Positions 15,960-25,254 of a stretch of 29,303 nucleotides of DNA are shown one piece after another. Source of the stretch: Desulfobulbaceae bacterium UBA5611. Lineage in GTDB: Bacteria; Desulfobacterota; Desulfobulbia; Desulfobulbales; Desulfocapsaceae. The DNA lies in contig DIKT01000056.1 of the NCBI GenBank assembly GCA_002424635.1, positions 1 through 29,303 of the forward strand, written 5' to 3'. Position 1 is the first letter of the stretch, and each line of letters begins with the position of its first letter. A program made the translations under genes and the position numbers. Under the pieces are notes generated by a model. That model had not been told where the DNA came from and did not search any database. It worked only from the letters and a program-made list of their open reading frames with translations.

Positions 15960-17444
15960 ATGGAAAAATCACAAACATTAAGCTTACCTAAAGAAAAAAC
16001 ACCTATTGACTGGAAAAGATTGTTTTTCCTGTTCCTTGGCATTGGCCTGTTTGCAGTTGTTTATTATTCACCCCTGTGGCCGGACGCGGTTGATCCTGAG
16101 GGGAAGAATTTCCTGCTGACTAAAGAAGGAAAAGGGGCTATCGCTGTTTTTCTGCTGGCCGCCACCTGGTGGATCTTTGAGGTACTGCCCATCGGCGTTA
16201 CCAGTCTGGCCATCGGTATCCTGCAGGCCCTGTTCTTTATCCGTCCGGCCAAGACAGCCTTCAAGGACTTCATGGACCCATCCGTGCTCTTTATCCTTGG
16301 TTCCATTGTCATCGGCATGGTTTTCACCAAGACGGGGCTGACCAAGCGTATCGCCTACAAGATGCTCTCCATTGTCGGTGAAAAAACAAGCAATATCTAT
16401 CTGGGCTGCTTTGTCCTCACCGCCGCCCTCACCCACATCATGGCCCACACCGCGGTTGCGGCCACCATGTTCCCGTTGCTCATAGCGATTTATGCCCTGT
16501 ACACCGATGAAACTGAACCGACTAAATTCGGCAAGGGCCTCTTTATGGGCATGGCCTATGTGGCCGGCGCCGGCAGTATCGTCACCCTGCTGGGCGCGGC
16601 CCGTGGCGCTGTAGGCCTGGGATTCTACAAAGACATGACTGGCATTGACATCAGCTTTTTTCAGCTGACCTACTACATGGCCCCGGTCGGCTGGGGAATG
16701 GTCCTCCTGATCTGGCTCTTTTTTATGTTTGTCTGCAAACCGGAACAAGACACCATTCCCGGGCTCAAAGCCAAGGCATCAAGGATGTACAAGGAACTGG
16801 GTGCCTGGAGCTCAAAAGAAATCCTGGCCACGGCAATCATTGCCAGCACCATCCTCTTTATTGCCCTCAAGTCTTTTGTCCCTGCCCTGGACCCCCTTGA
16901 CAAGACCGGTGTCCTGCTGGTCTCCACCGTTCTCTTTTTCATCGTCAATATCCTGGATGTCAACGACCTCGAAGAGATTCCCTGGAATATCGTCCTGCTC
17001 TTTGCCGGCGCCATGTCCATCGGCTTCTGCCTGTGGGAAACCGGCGCCGCCCAATGGATGGCGGTTAACTGGCTGACCCTGTTCCAGGAGTCCCCAGGCA
17101 TTATCTTCATCCTTGGCATGTCATTTTTTGTCTTGATCATGACCAACTTCATCATGAACGTGGCCGCCATTGCCATCTCCATGCCGGTGGCCCTGGTCAT
17201 TGCCCCTTATCTCGGCGTTGGCGGCGAGGTCATCCTTTTCTCAGCCTTGGTAACAGCCGGTATGCCATTCCTGACGCTGGTCGGAGCGGCGCCCAATGCC
17301 ATCGCCTACAACTCCAAGCAGTTTACCTCCGCTCAATTCTTCATGTACGGCATCCCGATGAGTATTGTACTGATGGCATTGCTCTATTTTGCCGTCCAGG
17401 TTCTCTGGCCGCTGATGGGCATGGCCGTTTATATGCCTAAATAA
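15960..17444 (+). CDS. SLC13/DASS family anion:Na+ symporter
   Basis: This 494-residue inner-membrane protein has about 11-12 hydrophobic helices and belongs to the divalent anion:sodium symporter family. The two pseudo-symmetric substrate/sodium motifs are present in diverged form: MAHTAVAATMFPLL in the first half and MTNFIMNVAAIAISMP in the second, where the family usually has SNT. The segment GAAPNAIAYNSKQF near the C-terminus corresponds to the conserved GxPPNxIA region. Substrates of the family include C4-dicarboxylates, citrate and sulfate; the sequence alone does not choose between them. In a sulfate-reducing or carboxylate-using anaerobe either fits. The CBS gene upstream and the NhaD gene downstream suggest a Na+-linked transport group. 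Confidence 0.86.
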   Translation: MEKSQTLSLPKEKTPIDWKRLFFLFLGIGLFAVVYYSPLWPDAVDPEGKNFLLTKEGKGAIAVFLLAATWWIFEVLPIGVTSLAIGILQALFFIRPAKTAFKDFMDPSVLFILGSIVIGMVFTKTGLTKRIAYKMLSIVGEKTSNIYLGCFVLTAALTHIMAHTAVAATMFPLLIAIYALYTDETEPTKFGKGLFMGMAYVAGAGSIVTLLGAARGAVGLGFYKDMTGIDISFFQLTYYMAPVGWGMVLLIWLFFMFVCKPEQDTIPGLKAKASRMYKELGAWSSKEILATAIIASTILFIALKSFVPALDPLDKTGVLLVSTVLFFIVNILDVNDLEEIPWNIVLLFAGAMSIGFCLWETGAAQWMAVNWLTLFQESPGIIFILGMSFFVLIMTNFIMNVAAIAISMPVALVIAPYLGVGGEVILFSALVTAGMPFLTLVGAAPNAIAYNSKQFTSAQFFMYGIPMSIVLMALLYFAVQVLWPLMGMAVYMPK

Positions 17445-17456
17445 GGAACCAGAGAG

Positions 17457-17496
17457 CAGGTCGAATTCCCGCCCCTCACGGCAGGAATTCGACCTG
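17457..17496 (+). terminator. 13-bp inverted repeat after the DASS gene
   Basis: CAGGTCGAATTCC (17457-17469) pairs perfectly with 17484-17496. It lies 13 bp after the stop codon. A second small hairpin (CCTGAA at 17504-17509 with TTCAGG at 17514-17519) follows and is succeeded by a pyrimidine-rich stretch. Together they probably end or attenuate the transcript before nhaD. There is no true T-run. Confidence 0.5.
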
Positions 17497-17618
17497 GCCT
17501 ATACCTGAATTCCTTCAGGGCTTTCCCTGCCCCGAAGGAACAATTGAACGCCAAGTCCACAGCCATGATCACGGCATCTGGCTACCGAACAGGCATAAAA
17601 GAAGAGGAGAACATTACT

Positions 17619-19055
17619 GTGCGTACAATATTATACATGCTAACATTTGCAACCGGTCTGCTTCTGGGAATTCCGGAAGCAGCTCTGGCGGTGGTAGGGG
17701 GCTCTGTTGAGACCCTCAACCTGACAGCCCACACCGTCGGTTATGCGGCCCTGATCATCTTTATCCTGGCCTATGCCCTGGTTATGGGTGAAGAATTCAC
17801 CCATATGCGCAAATCAAAACCGGTGCTGCTGGCTGCCGGTCTCATCTGGGTTATGATCGGCTGGGCCTATGCCGCCAATCACATTCCCCATGCCGCTGAG
17901 ATCGCTATCCGCCATAACATTCTCGAGTTCGCCGAGCTGTTCCTCTTTCTGCTGGTGGCCATGACTTATATCAATGCCATGGAAGAACGGCAGCTCTTTG
18001 AGGCCCTGCGGGTCAAACTGGTCTGTGCCGGTTTTTCCTTCCGCAAGCTCTTCTGGATTACCGGCCTGCTGGCCTTCTGCATCTCGCCTGTTGCCGATAA
18101 CCTGACCACCGCCCTGCTCATGTGCGCCGTGGTCCTGGCCATCGGCAAGGACAATGCCAAATTTGTCAGTCTTTCCTGTATTAATATCGTAGTGGCGGCC
18201 AATGCCGGCGGCGCCTTCAGCCCCTTTGGCGATATCACCACCCTGATGGTCTGGCAGAAAGGCCTAATCCAGTTCAATACCTTCTTTCATCTTTTTATCC
18301 CGGCGGCGGTCAACTGGCTGGTGCCGGCCTTGATCATGAGTTTTGCCGTCCCTAAAATCAACCCGGCAGCCTGTGCGCTGGATATCAAAGTAAAACGCGG
18401 CGGCTTTGTGGTCGTCGGCTTATTTCTGCTCACCATCCTCACCGCCGTCAGCTTCCATAACTTTTTACAACTGCCGCCCATGGCCGGTATGATGACCGGT
18501 CTGGCCTACCTGAAAATTTATGGCTTTTATCTGAAGAAAACCCATAAGAACGGCAGATCCGGCACTCCGGGCTGGGATCCTGAAAAAGCGGACGAACAGC
18601 TTGGTGATACGGTGGCCTTTGATGTCTTCAAAAACATTGCCCGGGCCGAATGGGATACCCTGATGTTTTTCTACGGTGTTATCCTCTGCGTCGGCGGCCT
18701 CGGCTTTATCGGCTATCTGGCCATGGCGTCCCATACCATGTACACCGGCTGGGGCGCTACTTCGGCCAATATCATGGTGGGCGTGCTGTCGGCAATTGTT
18801 GATAATATTCCGGTGATGTTTGCCGTCCTCACCATGAAGCCGGAAATGAGTCAAGGCCAGTGGCTGCTGGTGACATTGACCGCCGGTGTTGGCGGCAGCA
18901 TGCTGTCCATCGGTTCGGCCGCCGGTGTTGCCCTCATGGGACAGGCCCGGGGCATGTATACCTTTTTTGGTCATCTTAAATGGACGCCGGTCATTGCCCT
19001 GGGTTATGCCGCCAGTATCTATGTGCATTTTCTGATCAATGCCAGTATGTTTTAA
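17619..19055 (+). CDS. nhaD: NhaD-type Na+/H+ antiporter
   Basis: This is an inner-membrane Na+/H+ antiporter of the NhaD (ion transporter superfamily) type that expels Na+ in exchange for H+. The family signatures SPVADNLTTALLM and NAGGAFSPFGDITTLMVW are both present, and the C-terminal half repeats the pattern with VDNIPVMFAVLTM and GVGGSMLSIGSAAGVA. The GTG at 17619 is chosen because GAGGAG lies nine bases upstream and it gives 479 residues, the usual family length. It begins with a hydrophobic segment ending in ALA that may be a cleavable signal. An open frame reaches back to a TTG at 17544 with a non-hydrophobic extension. It probably restores the Na+ gradient used by the adjacent symporter. 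Confidence 0.87.
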   Translation: MRTILYMLTFATGLLLGIPEAALAVVGGSVETLNLTAHTVGYAALIIFILAYALVMGEEFTHMRKSKPVLLAAGLIWVMIGWAYAANHIPHAAEIAIRHNILEFAELFLFLLVAMTYINAMEERQLFEALRVKLVCAGFSFRKLFWITGLLAFCISPVADNLTTALLMCAVVLAIGKDNAKFVSLSCINIVVAANAGGAFSPFGDITTLMVWQKGLIQFNTFFHLFIPAAVNWLVPALIMSFAVPKINPAACALDIKVKRGGFVVVGLFLLTILTAVSFHNFLQLPPMAGMMTGLAYLKIYGFYLKKTHKNGRSGTPGWDPEKADEQLGDTVAFDVFKNIARAEWDTLMFFYGVILCVGGLGFIGYLAMASHTMYTGWGATSANIMVGVLSAIVDNIPVMFAVLTMKPEMSQGQWLLVTLTAGVGGSMLSIGSAAGVALMGQARGMYTFFGHLKWTPVIALGYAASIYVHFLINASMF

Positions 19056-19108
19056 TAGCTGAACCCTCAATAGGAATATCTTCGTATAACTGCAAAAGTA
19101 AAAAAACT

Positions 19109-19144
19109 TTGGGGTATGGCCGGCACCAAGCGGCCATACCCCAA
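19109..19144 (+). terminator. 14-bp hairpin terminator after nhaD
   Basis: TTGGGGTATGGCCG (19109-19122) pairs perfectly with 19131-19144 across an 8-base loop, 54 bp after the nhaD stop. The plus-strand tail (TTAGTT) is only partly T-rich. On the minus strand the hairpin is followed by an A/T run (19096-19110) that would read as T-rich. Confidence 0.6.
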
Positions 19145-19239
19145 TTAGTTGCTATGCCTCAGCTCAGTATGCCCGCCTCCAAATTTCCCCATCAAGAAGC
19201 CGGTAATCGCCGGCAGACAGCACCTGATCTTCCTCTCAT

Positions 19240-19269
19240 TTGCCTTCTTGTGCCACCTATCAATATAAT
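19240..19269 (+). promoter_or_regulatory. Candidate promoter of ppnP
   Basis: TTGCCT (19240-19245) and a perfect TATAAT (19264-19269) are separated by 18 bp. Transcription would start near 19276, giving a leader of about 70 bases to the ppnP ATG. Confidence 0.45.
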
Positions 19270-19345
19270 ATATCGCAAGTTGTGCCAATCTATGTTATCT
19301 TGTTAGCCTTCTTCATATTTCAGTTTTTTTTATTCGGGGAAAAAT

Positions 19346-19627
19346 ATGTTCAAAGTAAATGAGTATTTTGACGGCAAGGTGAAATCTCTTGCCTTTACCA
19401 GCCCGGAAGGGCCGGCGACCGTTGGCGTTATGGCCCCAGGTGACTATGAATTCGGCACCTCATCCATCGAGATCATGTCCGTTATTGCCGGAGCCATGGA
19501 CATTAAATTGCCCGGCACCGCAGAATGGCGGACCGTAAAGGCAGGCGAGAGCTTTGAAGTGGCGGCCAATGTCAAATTTGGCGTCCGCATGCAGGTTGAG
19601 ACCGCTTATCTCTGTCTTTACAAATAA
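19346..19627 (+). CDS. ppnP: Pyrimidine/purine nucleoside phosphorylase PpnP
   Basis: This small cupin-fold protein has 93 residues; the E. coli homologue (YaiE) has 94. It is alike along its whole length: it begins with a short stretch ending NEYFDGKVKSLAF, then VGVMAPGDYEF, VIAGAMDIKLPG, the tryptophan-containing EWRTVKAGESFEV, and ends in TAYLCLYK. PpnP cleaves ribonucleosides with phosphate to free base and ribose-1-phosphate, with broad specificity, in nucleoside salvage. The start is supported by GGGGA nine bases upstream. It is a single-gene unit with a promoter in front and a strong terminator behind. Confidence 0.92.
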   Translation: MFKVNEYFDGKVKSLAFTSPEGPATVGVMAPGDYEFGTSSIEIMSVIAGAMDIKLPGTAEWRTVKAGESFEVAANVKFGVRMQVETAYLCLYK

Positions 19628-19681
19628 AACAGCAGAGAATTAAATACTTCTCTGGCAGCACCCATGGCGCACACTCCGAAT

Positions 19682-19706
19682 AAAGCGCCCCGCGGCGCTT
19701 TTCTTG
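19682..19706 (+). terminator. Rho-independent terminator of ppnP
   Basis: AAAGCGCC (19682-19689), loop CCGC, GGCGCTTT (19694-19701), then TTCTTG. It is a GC-rich stem with a T-rich tail, 54 bp after the ppnP stop. Confidence 0.75.
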
Positions 19707-19908
19707 TATCACGTTTTACCTCAATGATATTGTATTCTGTCGTGTTGGATATTCTCCAGAAATGAAGAGCTGAACACTATTTTTACTTCTTCATTTTATT
19801 CGGCTGAGAGTATTTAGGCACCACTATTTCTTTATTTTTCTCTGGACCAATCACTGCCGTATACCGCTTTTTGCGGCTGTACCCCTCTTTCTTTAACAAG
19901 GATCCATC

Positions 19909-21837
19909 ATGTCTTTTGACGAGCAGTCCCAAACAAAATTTTCTGATTTCGCATTCAGCCCGGAAATCCTCAAGGCCATCGACGAACTGGGCTACGAGAC
20001 TCCTACTCCCATTCAATCCACTATCATGCCCCACGTGCTGGCCGGCACCGATGTCGTGGGTCAGGCCCAGACCGGTACCGGCAAGACCGCGGCCTTTGCT
20101 CTGCCGCTGCTGTCACGGCTCGATCTCAAAAAACGCAAACCCCAGGTCCTGGTCCTGGCCCCCACGCGGGAACTGGCCATCCAGGTGGCTGAGGCCTTTC
20201 ATAGTTTCGCCACCCATATGAGCGGCTTTCAGGTGGTCCCCATCTATGGCGGCCAGGATTATAAAATTCAGCTCCGCCAACTGGAGCGTGGCGTCCATGT
20301 CGTGGTCGGCACCCCGGGCCGGGTCATGGATCATATCCGCCGCAAGACCCTTAATTTAGACGAACTTGACTGTCTGGTGCTTGACGAGGCTGACGAGATG
20401 CTGCGCATGGGTTTTATTGATGATGTCGAATGGATCCTGGAGCAGACCCCCAAGACCAGGCAGATCGCCCTGTTCTCGGCCACCATGCCCATCAGTATCA
20501 GGCGCATTGCCCAGAAATACCTCAAGAACCCCGAGGAAATCACCATCAAGGGCAAGACCAGTACGGCCCAGAATATCCGCCAGCGCTATCTGATCACCAA
20601 TGGCTTTCAAAAACTCGATTCCCTGACCAGGGTGCTGGAGGCCGAGTCCTTTGAAGGCATGCTGATCTTTGTCCGCACCAAAAATCAAACGGTGGAACTG
20701 GCTGAAAAGCTGGCGGCCCGTGGTTATTCGGTGGCCCCGCTCAATGGCGACATCCCGCAGAATCTGCGGCAGCGGACGGTTGAGCAGCTGAAAAGCGGCA
20801 AGCTGGACATCCTGGTGGCAACCGATGTGGCGGCCCGCGGCCTGGATGTCGACAGAATCAGCCATGTCCTTAACTTTGATATTCCCCATGATACCGAATC
20901 CTATGTCCATCGTATTGGCCGCACCGGCCGGGCGGGCCGTAGCGGTGAGGCCATCCTCTTTGTCACCAGCCGCGAAAGACAGATGGTAGCCACAATCGAG
21001 CGGGCCACTCGTCAGAAGATTGAGCCGATGAAGCTGCCTTCGACCGAGACCATCAATGATAAACGGATCATGGAGTTTAAGCAGCGCATCACCGACACCA
21101 TCGCCGCCGATAATCTTGATTTTTATCAGCGCATGATTGAAGAATACCTGGGTGAACATGACGTGGCCGCCGATCTGGTGGCGGCGGCCCTGGCCAGTCT
21201 GTCGCAGGGCGACAAGCCCCTGCTACTGAAAGATCTGCCGACGCCCAAGCCGGAGAGCGCCTCTTATGACCGCTCGGCCCGCGCCGGTGGCCGGTATGAA
21301 AAACCAGGCCGACCCGTCTCTCGATATAAAAAAGATGAACCCCGCGAGTTTCGCGAGGCCCGGGAATTCAAGGAGTATCGTGACCCTAAGAATTTCCGCG
21401 ACCAAAGAGAAGCCCGAGAGCCCCGGCCTTCCAGCACCCCTGATGAGGGCATGGAACGATTTCGCATTGAGGTAGGCCTCAACCAGGGGGTCAAACCAGG
21501 TAATATTGTCGGGGCCATTGCCAATGAGGCTGATCTCAACAGCAAGCACATTGGCCGGATCTCGATCTTTGATGATCATAGCACCGTCGATCTGCCGGCC
21601 GGGATCGCTCAGGAAACCCTGGCCCTCTTGACCAAGGTGCGGGTGGCTGACAAACAACTGAAGATCCGTCGGCTGGATGAAGCAGCGCCACAGCAATCAC
21701 ATACCATCCCGCCGCAACTGGTGCGGAAAACCGAGGCCAAGACCGAGCGAAGGGAGACCGCCATTGGCCGGGCGCGAAGACGCGGTCAGATGAGTCCGGC
21801 CTCAGTGTCGGCCCGCAAGAAAAGAACGAGCGAATAA
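19909..21837 (+). CDS. deaD: DEAD-box ATP-dependent RNA helicase DeaD/CsdA type
   Basis: This 642-residue RNA helicase has all motifs in order: the Q motif TPTPIQ (about 31-36), Walker A AQTGTGKT (53-60), PTRELA (85-90), TPGR (135-138), DEAD (159-162), SAT (190-192), ARGLD (309-313) and HRIGRTGR (334-341). After a linker region come a very charged, Arg/Glu-rich stretch (about 455-510) and a DbpA-type RNA-binding domain (about 515-590, VGLNQGVKPGNIVGAI). This layout is that of DeaD/CsdA, which unwinds structured RNA and helps ribosome assembly, often induced by cold. AAGGA nine bases upstream fixes the ATG. The 281-bp upstream gap would allow a long leader, as known for cold-shock helicases, but no specific element can be named. 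Confidence 0.92.
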   Translation: MSFDEQSQTKFSDFAFSPEILKAIDELGYETPTPIQSTIMPHVLAGTDVVGQAQTGTGKTAAFALPLLSRLDLKKRKPQVLVLAPTRELAIQVAEAFHSFATHMSGFQVVPIYGGQDYKIQLRQLERGVHVVVGTPGRVMDHIRRKTLNLDELDCLVLDEADEMLRMGFIDDVEWILEQTPKTRQIALFSATMPISIRRIAQKYLKNPEEITIKGKTSTAQNIRQRYLITNGFQKLDSLTRVLEAESFEGMLIFVRTKNQTVELAEKLAARGYSVAPLNGDIPQNLRQRTVEQLKSGKLDILVATDVAARGLDVDRISHVLNFDIPHDTESYVHRIGRTGRAGRSGEAILFVTSRERQMVATIERATRQKIEPMKLPSTETINDKRIMEFKQRITDTIAADNLDFYQRMIEEYLGEHDVAADLVAAALASLSQGDKPLLLKDLPTPKPESASYDRSARAGGRYEKPGRPVSRYKKDEPREFREAREFKEYRDPKNFRDQREAREPRPSSTPDEGMERFRIEVGLNQGVKPGNIVGAIANEADLNSKHIGRISIFDDHSTVDLPAGIAQETLALLTKVRVADKQLKIRRLDEAAPQQSHTIPPQLVRKTEAKTERRETAIGRARRRGQMSPASVSARKKRTSE

Positions 21838-21864
21838 CCGCTCCGTCTCTGGACATGGCTTATC

Positions 21865-22371
21865 GTGGAACTTATTATCATCGCCGCCATGGCTGCCAAC
21901 CGGGTAATCGGCCACGGCAACAGCATCCCCTGGCATCTGCCGGAAGAGCTGCAGTGGTTTAAGGCCACCACCATGGGTCATGTCCTGATCATGGGTCGCA
22001 AGACCCATGAATCAATCGGCCGCCCGCTGCCGGGTCGCCGTACCATTGTCATCAGCCGCAACCCTCAGCTGGTTTTGCCCGGCTGCCGCACGGCGCAGAG
22101 TTTACCGCAGGCCCTGGACTTGTGCCTCGACCAGGACAAGGTCTTTATTGCCGGCGGCGCCCAGATCTACGCCCTGGCCCTGCCTCTGGCCGATACCATT
22201 ATCCTCAGTGTCCTGGATCAGGAATTTGCGGGCGATGTTTATTTTCCTCCCATTCCCGCGGAGCAATTTACCGAGGTCGCCCGCCTCACGTTCTCCGGCC
22301 CCATCCCCTATCACCGCCTCACCTACCGACGAACCAAGCCCGCACCGCTCAGGGTTGTTGCTCTTAGTTAA
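21865..22371 (+). CDS. folA: Dihydrofolate reductase
   Basis: This 168-residue enzyme reduces dihydrofolate to tetrahydrofolate with NADPH. The family core is clear: IIIAAMAANRVIGHGNSIPW at the N-terminus, then HLPEELQWFK, with the glutamate (in place of the more common aspartate of Gram-negative enzymes) that protonates the substrate, MGRKTHESIGRPLPGRRTIV, and VFIAGGAQIYALAL. The start is a GTG at 21865, because the core begins at once and no in-frame ATG lies nearby upstream; the ribosome site is weak. It follows deaD after only 27 bp and may be read from the same transcript. No thyA is visible next to it. Confidence 0.92.
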   Translation: MELIIIAAMAANRVIGHGNSIPWHLPEELQWFKATTMGHVLIMGRKTHESIGRPLPGRRTIVISRNPQLVLPGCRTAQSLPQALDLCLDQDKVFIAGGAQIYALALPLADTIILSVLDQEFAGDVYFPPIPAEQFTEVARLTFSGPIPYHRLTYRRTKPAPLRVVALS

Positions 22372-22514
22372 AAGACCAGCTTCAAAACCCGCCCCTCCTG
22401 CTGATCCCCATGACCAAACCAGCGGGCATCTAAATATTGCCATTGCCGAGCCCTGCCTGTCAGAGCCAGGTTCATTCAGGCGACTACCACACTGACCATC
22501 TTTTCCCCTGCTTA

Positions 22515-25105
22515 TTATGCTTGTTCAAGCATCTTTTGATATTGTTCAAAGAGGAAGGCTACCCGCCGGGCCTCGGGAAAAAGAGCGCGGCCATCAAATA
22601 GGACTTGAGCGGCTGTTTCAATGGCATTTTGCTGCTTGGCGTTAGGCGCGGGCCAGGGAAAGGTATTGTAGACGATGGTGGCCGAGTAGCGGTAATCGCT
22701 TTTCAGCCGTCCGGCCACCGCCCGCATCCAGGCCATGTGCATGGTGGACTGGAGGACGCCGAAATGGTAGAGGGTGGCATCAGGGATGGTGAGATTCGCA
22801 TTGCCACAAATTACACTCGCTGGCAAGTACCCCATCGGGATATAACGTCTATTTTCAGAAGTGTGTGCGGGTGCTAACAGATACTCACTACCCGGTTGCC
22901 TAATTTCCCCAAAAAGCATTGGTAGGCTTGCCCTGCCCCGTGTTGCAGCTTTTACACTTGCCACCCGCATCTGCCGCACCGCTTCCACCCGTTTCAAAAC
23001 CTCCGGCATCCGGCGCAGCTCCTGCGGCGGGCAGTCCTTGAGCCACAGGCACCAGCGCTCAACCCCGTTGAGAAACTCATCAGCATTCAAAAATGGTCGT
23101 ATCCATGGTTCAGCCTGCGGTTCCACCAGCAGCAGTTGCTCCCTGTCCTGGTTTGACAGCAACAGATGGCCACCATCGGTCGGCTTGCTGCCATAAACCA
23201 TCTCCGGCACAGCGCACAGCGGTTTGCTCCGCTTGACCACCACCACATCCGGGCCGTCCACCAGATAGGGGTTGATGTTGGCCGCCTGCACCGCATGAGG
23301 CTCACCCTGGATGGTGTCATAGTCAAAGAGCCATTTGTCGGCCACATCCTGCAGGCCGAAGCCGATAAATGACGCAATGCACCGCCGCCTTGCCCCGGGC
23401 CTCACTGGTCCATTGAAAGGTGCGATGGGCGAAGTGGATCTTCAACCCCCGCTGCAGTAGATCGGGCCAGAGGACGCTGACTTGTTCACCCTGGGTGATG
23501 GAATTGGTGGAGACAAAAGCGGCGCGGATGACTGGCTTGGCGGCCATGTAGTCCACCGCCTTGCGGTACCAGCAGGCCACGTAATCTAGTATACCCGCAC
23601 CCTTTACGTTGTGAAAGATACGAAGCACCTCAATTTTCTGCTGAGTATTTTGTTCTTTCTTACCCACAAACGGCGGGTTGCCCAGCAGATAATCGAGCCG
23701 CGCCGCCGGGATCACCTCATTCCAGTCGAGTTGCAGGGCATTGCCGTGGACGATATGCGGGGCCTTGGTGAGCGGCAGGCGGACAAAGTACTGGCCGAAC
23801 TCCTCGGAGACCGCCAGATTCATCTGGTGATCGGTGAGCCACAAGGCCACCTCGGCGATGCGGGCCGGCCACTCCTCGATCTCGATGCCGTGAAACTGAT
23901 CGACATTGACCTGAATGAGCTGACCGACGTCGAGCACCATCTGCCCGGACTTGCGGGCGTGGCGCAGGGCGTCCAGCTCCAGTTTCCGCAGCTCCCGGTA
24001 AGCGATGACCAGGAAATTGCCGCAGCCGCAGGCCGGATCGAGAAAGGTGAGGCGGGCCAGTTTGCTCAGAAACTCGGCCAGCCGGTGGCGGTTGCCCTTC
24101 ACCCGGTCCAGCTCTGCCTTCAGCTCGTCCAGAAAGAGCGGCCCGATCAGGCGCAGGATATTGGTCTCGCTGGTGTAATGGGCCCCGGCGGCGCGCCGGG
24201 CCTTGGCATCCATAATGGACTGAAAGAGCGAGCCGAAGACGGCGGGCGAGATCCGGCTCCAGTCGAGGGCGCAGCAGTCGAGCAGGGCCTCGCGCAGCCT
24301 GGAGTCAAAGGCGGCGATGGGCAGGAACTCCCGGAAAAGCTGACCGTTGACATATGGAAAGGCGGCCAGCTCTTCGTCCAGGGTGGTGTGATGGCTGGCG
24401 GGCGGAGTGTCGAGCACCTGGAAGAGCTGGGCCAGATGCATGCCACAATCGGCGCCGTCCTGGCTGGTACGGTTTTCGAGATAGTCCTGGAACTGACGGC
24501 GCTCAAAGACGGCGGTATCCTCGGCAAAGAGGCAGAAGAGGACCCGTACCAGAAAAACCTCCAGGGGATGACCGTCAAAGCCGGTGGCCTTGAGCAGATC
24601 GTGCAGGCGCCCCAGCTGTTCGGCGGCGCGGATGTTGACCGGGTCTTCCGGATCAAAGGTACGGGTTTGATAACCGGCAATGAAACCAAAATGGCGGATC
24701 TGCTGGTGCAGTTCCGCCAGGGTGAACTCGTGGCTGATGCCCTCGTCGAGGTCATGGAGCCGGAAACGGGCAAAATCCGAGACCAGCACATAACGGGGCA
24801 GCTCCCGCTCCTTAAGACCGGGGAAATAATCAAAGGGCCTGACGGGTGGCGCGGTCCAGATCCTTGCCGCGCGATTTATGTTCGACCAGCAGCACGCCCC
24901 GCCACAGCAGGTCGATGAAGCCGCCCCTGCCGTCTTCCTTCTTGACCGGGGTCTCGAAGGAGGCCACCCGCCGCCGGGTGATACCGAAGATATTGAAGAA
25001 GCCGTCCCAGAAGCTCTTGGCCTCGGCATCTTCGGAGGTCTCGCCCTCCCATTCACGGGAAAAGGCCAGGGCGCGACTGCGGATTTCGTTCCAGGAAAGG
25101 GGCAT
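22515..25105 (-). pseudogene. Type IIL (MmeI-like) restriction-modification enzyme, two frameshifts
   Basis: Three adjoining minus-strand frames together give one protein of about 862 residues. The N-terminus (25105 to about 24833) holds a PD-(D/E)XK nuclease: IDLLWRGVLLVEHK is a D-x9-E-x-K motif, as in MmeI. The middle (to about 23368) is a gamma-type N6-adenine methyltransferase with motif I DPACGCGNF and motif IV GNPPF. The C-terminal part contains the target recognition domain. The first break is at 24832-24834, where an extra T turns ALDYFPG into AL-stop. The second is at 23367-23369, where an extra T breaks VHCVIIGFGL. Removing one T from each TTT restores the whole frame. Either the gene is freshly dead or both sites are sequence errors. 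As a combined nuclease and methylase, the intact form would both cut and protect DNA. It lies directly after purL with no other R-M genes. Confidence 0.82.
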
Positions 25106-25125
25106 GAGAGATTAGCGGGGGTTGA

Positions 25126-25254
25126 TTATTTCAACTGTTCAGGGTTCAGACCCAGGGCCAGCTTTTCGCGTGTGGCCTTGCGCAGTTTCACCTCGCCCGA
25201 CTCCATCTGAGAAAGCGTGCTCTTCTATGCCCCGGGACTGGCGATCTTACTCAT
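25126..25254 (-). pseudogene. Remnant of an HTH (XRE-like) regulator with in-frame TAG
   Basis: Between purL and the restriction gene the minus strand reads MSKIASPGA, then TAG (25225-25227), then KSTLSQMESGEVKLRKATRE and on to a TAA stop at 25126-25128. The part after the TAG looks like the second half of a small XRE-type helix-turn-helix protein, where STLSQMESG would be the end of the recognition helix. The first half of the domain is missing. The short ATG overlaps the purL stop (ATGAGTAA). A translation start at the internal ATG would give about 28 residues, too few for a DNA-binding fold. It may be the leftover of a control protein of the R-M locus. The family guess rests on a short segment. 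Confidence 0.45.

Noticed and set aside
19728..19755. TTGTAT and TATTCT as a promoter for deaD
   Set aside because: The spacer is only 14 bp, too short for sigma-70.
23611..24918. A 435-codon plus-strand open frame opposite the R-M gene
   Set aside because: The minus strand carries unmistakable methyltransferase motifs; the plus translation is a shadow.
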